Shown: in pieces, positions 5,284 through 6,545 of the stretch
Layout: every line of letters begins with the position of its first letter
How positions within the stretch are numbered: the stretch's first letter is position 1
DNA from: Streptosporangiaceae bacterium
GTDB taxonomy: Bacteria; Actinomycetota; Actinomycetes; Streptosporangiales; Streptosporangiaceae
Reading direction: 5' to 3'
Length of the DNA: 6,545 bases
Assembly (NCBI GenBank): GCA_030045215.1
Contig: JASIBJ010000622.1
Location: 1 to 6,545, forward strand
The notes under the pieces: generated by a model
The model's database searches: none
What the model saw: only the letters and a program-made list of their open reading frames with translations
Told to the model about the DNA's origin: nothing
Program-made: the position numbers and the translations under genes

Positions 5284-6000
5284 TCAGCCCGTCCCAGGTT
5301 CCTCACTCGCCGTCGGTCGCGCGCTGAGCGCCTGGCGGATGAGCTTCAGCTCGGCCTGGGCGGCGGCGGTGGCGACGTTAACTGGACCATTGAACGACCG
5401 CAACTGGCTGAGCGAGGTCGACCGTGCCTGCTCTTCGGTCAGCTTGGCGACGGTCTGCAGATCCTGGATCAGCTTGTTGACCATGACTGTGGTCTGGGGC
5501 GTGAACGTGACCGAGGCCAGTGGCACGGGGGTCCCGAACGACGTGGCGTTCTGGATGAGCGCATCGGCCCTGGCCCTGTTCTCGGGCGTGAACGTGGCTG
5601 CGGCCAGGTTGTTCTCGAACGCCTGCTCCGTCGCCACCTCCGCCGTGAGGGTCGCTTCGGCGGCCGCGAGATTGTTCCTTTCGTCGGCGTTGTAGGCGGC
5701 CACATCAGCGTTCAGTTGCTGGACGGCCGGTGTCGTGATCGCCTCATACTGGTTGATCAAGGCCTGCTGGGTGGTGCACGGCAACCTCGGTATGTACAGG
5801 CTGGGCTCGCAGTCGGCGGCCGCAAGCAGGGCCTTATGACGTTGGCTGGCACCCGTGGCGTAGAAGAGGCCGAGGATCACCAGGAGAGCAGACAGCGAGG
5901 AAACAAAGGCGAGTATGACTCCGCCAGTTCTCGTCTCATCCTGGTTGTCTCTGGCGTAGCCGCGTCTGGCATAGCCGCCTCCGGCGTACGTCGCGCTCAT
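5284..6000 (-). CDS. Single-pass membrane protein with extracytoplasmic helical domain
   Basis: I do not recognise the family of this 238-residue protein. Residues 1-25 are polar and contain the near-repeat GYARRGYARD. Residues 26-49 form one hydrophobic helix (GGVILAFVSSLSALLVILGLFYATG). The rest, probably outside the cytoplasm, is Ala-rich and helical, with two cysteines at 64 and 75 close to the membrane that could form a disulfide. A 29-residue internal repeat is visible: TFTP at 136-139 and 165-168, each followed at the same distance by LIQ (148-150, 177-179). The tail (225-238) is polar. The ATG at 6000 has a strong GGGAGGAG site at 6010-6017 with a 9-base spacer. The gene begins 23 bp after the stop of the ferric-reductase-like gene, so the two are probably co-transcribed. 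The helical outer domain could bind a partner or a cofactor, but that is guesswork. Confidence 0.85.
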   Translation of the reverse strand: MSATYAGGGYARRGYARDNQDETRTGGVILAFVSSLSALLVILGLFYATGASQRHKALLAAADCEPSLYIPRLPCTTQQALINQYEAITTPAVQQLNADVAAYNADERNNLAAAEATLTAEVATEQAFENNLAAATFTPENRARADALIQNATSFGTPVPLASVTFTPQTTVMVNKLIQDLQTVAKLTEEQARSTSLSQLRSFNGPVNVATAAAQAELKLIRQALSARPTASEEPGTG

Positions 6001-6009
6001 CTAATTCCA

Positions 6010-6017
6010 CTCCTCCC
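6010..6017 (-). promoter_or_regulatory. Strong ribosome binding site for the single-pass membrane protein
   Basis: The minus strand reads GGGAGGAG, 9 bases before the ATG at 6000. It lies inside the 23-bp gap after the upstream stop codon, which supports separate, efficient initiation within one transcript. Confidence 0.7.
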
Positions 6018-6023
6018 GGTGCC

Positions 6024-6545
6024 TCATTCGGCGCTGGGGTGCTCGGTGAAGGAGTCGATTCCCTTGAAGATCTCTTCGTTGATAATGAAGGTCAATCCGA
6101 ATACGAAGAGCAGGAAAATCGGCGTAATGGCTACGAAGACGAGCCACTTCCGGCCCTCCTTTTCACGAGCGGCGATCCAGCGCTTTACCGGTGGCAGCCT
6201 GAGGGTGAGCAAGAAGACGCTGCACGCTGAGTACTGGTAGAGGCGCTGATGGAAGATCGGGACGCCGTCGCCGTCGAAGCCGGAGCCGTTGGTCCCGCGC
6301 TGGAACCCGAATCCCTCGAGCAGGGACAGGTGGAAGAAGAGCAGCCCCCAGATGACATAGGTGAGGTAGTGCAGCTTCTTCCAGTACCGCCCGAGCTTGC
6401 GTTGCGCCCACGGGTTGCCGGTGGCCAGGAGCGGGAGGACCAGCAGCACCATGGTGAAGCCCACGAGCTCGAAGATATACCCGGCCACCACGCCGAAAAA
6501 GCCTCCGGCGAAGTTATCGGTGAGGCCGGCAGCGAGCGCGTCGCC
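6024..6545 (-). CDS. Ferric-reductase-like heme membrane protein, C-terminal part (partial)
   Basis: The frame stays open to the right edge, so 173 C-terminal residues are visible and the start lies outside; the GTG codons near 6491 are internal. Counting from the edge, likely membrane helices are at about 20-42, 59-77, 102-116 and 134-155. The segment RKLGRYWKKLHYLTYVIWGLLFFH (residues 49-72) matches the pattern of the ferric-reductase-like transmembrane family: a basic loop, then two histidines 13 residues apart (59 and 72). That is the spacing of the heme-ligand histidines in E. coli MsrQ (YedZ). Such proteins pass electrons across the membrane through b-type heme, in MsrQ to a periplasmic methionine sulfoxide reductase. 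No MsrP-like gene is in view, so the partner is unknown. The loop between the second and third helices is Gly/Asp-rich (about 78-96). It is probably co-transcribed with the downstream single-pass membrane protein. Confidence 0.8.
   Translation of the reverse strand, partial: GDALAAGLTDNFAGGFFGVVAGYIFELVGFTMVLLVLPLLATGNPWAQRKLGRYWKKLHYLTYVIWGLLFFHLSLLEGFGFQRGTNGSGFDGDGVPIFHQRLYQYSACSVFLLTLRLPPVKRWIAAREKEGRKWLVFVAITPIFLLFVFGLTFIINEEIFKGIDSFTEHPSAE

Noticed and set aside
5716..6240. 174-residue plus-strand frame across the membrane pair
   Set aside because: It is antisense to both membrane-protein genes and crosses their boundary; those genes have ribosome binding sites and clear helices.
6492..6545. 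True start of the ferric-reductase-like gene near 6491
   Set aside because: The frame remains open for 18 more codons to the edge, and there is no good ribosome binding site before the GTG codons; the family needs more N-terminal helices.

Overview
The window is very GC-rich. Its genes have codon third positions dominated by G and C, their start sites carry GGAG-type ribosome binding sites, and one encodes an actinobacterial-looking PaaZ. The most likely source is a high-GC actinomycete, perhaps a soil filamentous lineage; that is inference, and no species is assigned. Five protein-coding genes are well or moderately supported, plus a sixth that begins at the left edge. Four of the six are on the minus strand with good support.

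Left part (1-1146): a minus-strand gene starts at 104 and runs off the left edge. Its start has a good ribosome binding site, a perfect TATAAT -10 hexamer and a 6-2-6 dyad (ACCGAT-CA-ATCGGT) over the expected transcription start, a layout typical of a self-regulated promoter. To its right come two overlapping inverted repeats, a block of 33-36 bp tandem repeats, a plus-strand gene for a small tryptophan-rich two-helix membrane protein (444-734), and about 410 bp without a convincing gene. That gene-free stretch ends in two 74-bp tandem repeats directly behind the next gene.

Middle (1147-4695): paaZ is complete, a bifunctional ring-opening hydrolase and semialdehyde dehydrogenase of aerobic phenylacetate degradation, with the catalytic residues of both domains visible. 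Upstream on the same strand, 150 bp away, is a gene for an unusual regulator made of two successive receiver-like plus LuxR-type HTH modules. No other paa gene is in view, so paaZ stands alone here. Whether the double-HTH regulator controls paaZ is not shown by the sequence.

Right part (4696-6545): a roughly 590-bp gene-free stretch holds the regulator's upstream region and GC-rich inverted repeats. It is followed by a minus-strand pair separated by 23 bp: the C-terminal part of a ferric-reductase-like (MsrQ/YedZ-type) heme membrane protein, entering from the right edge, and a single-pass membrane protein with an extracytoplasmic helical domain containing an internal repeat. The pair probably forms one transcript and may act together at the membrane.

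No RNA gene, insertion sequence, CRISPR array or phage gene was recognised. I found no clear multi-gene novel system. The items most worth a second look are the double-module regulator, the membrane pair, the operator-promoter at the left edge and three independent families of tandem repeats.
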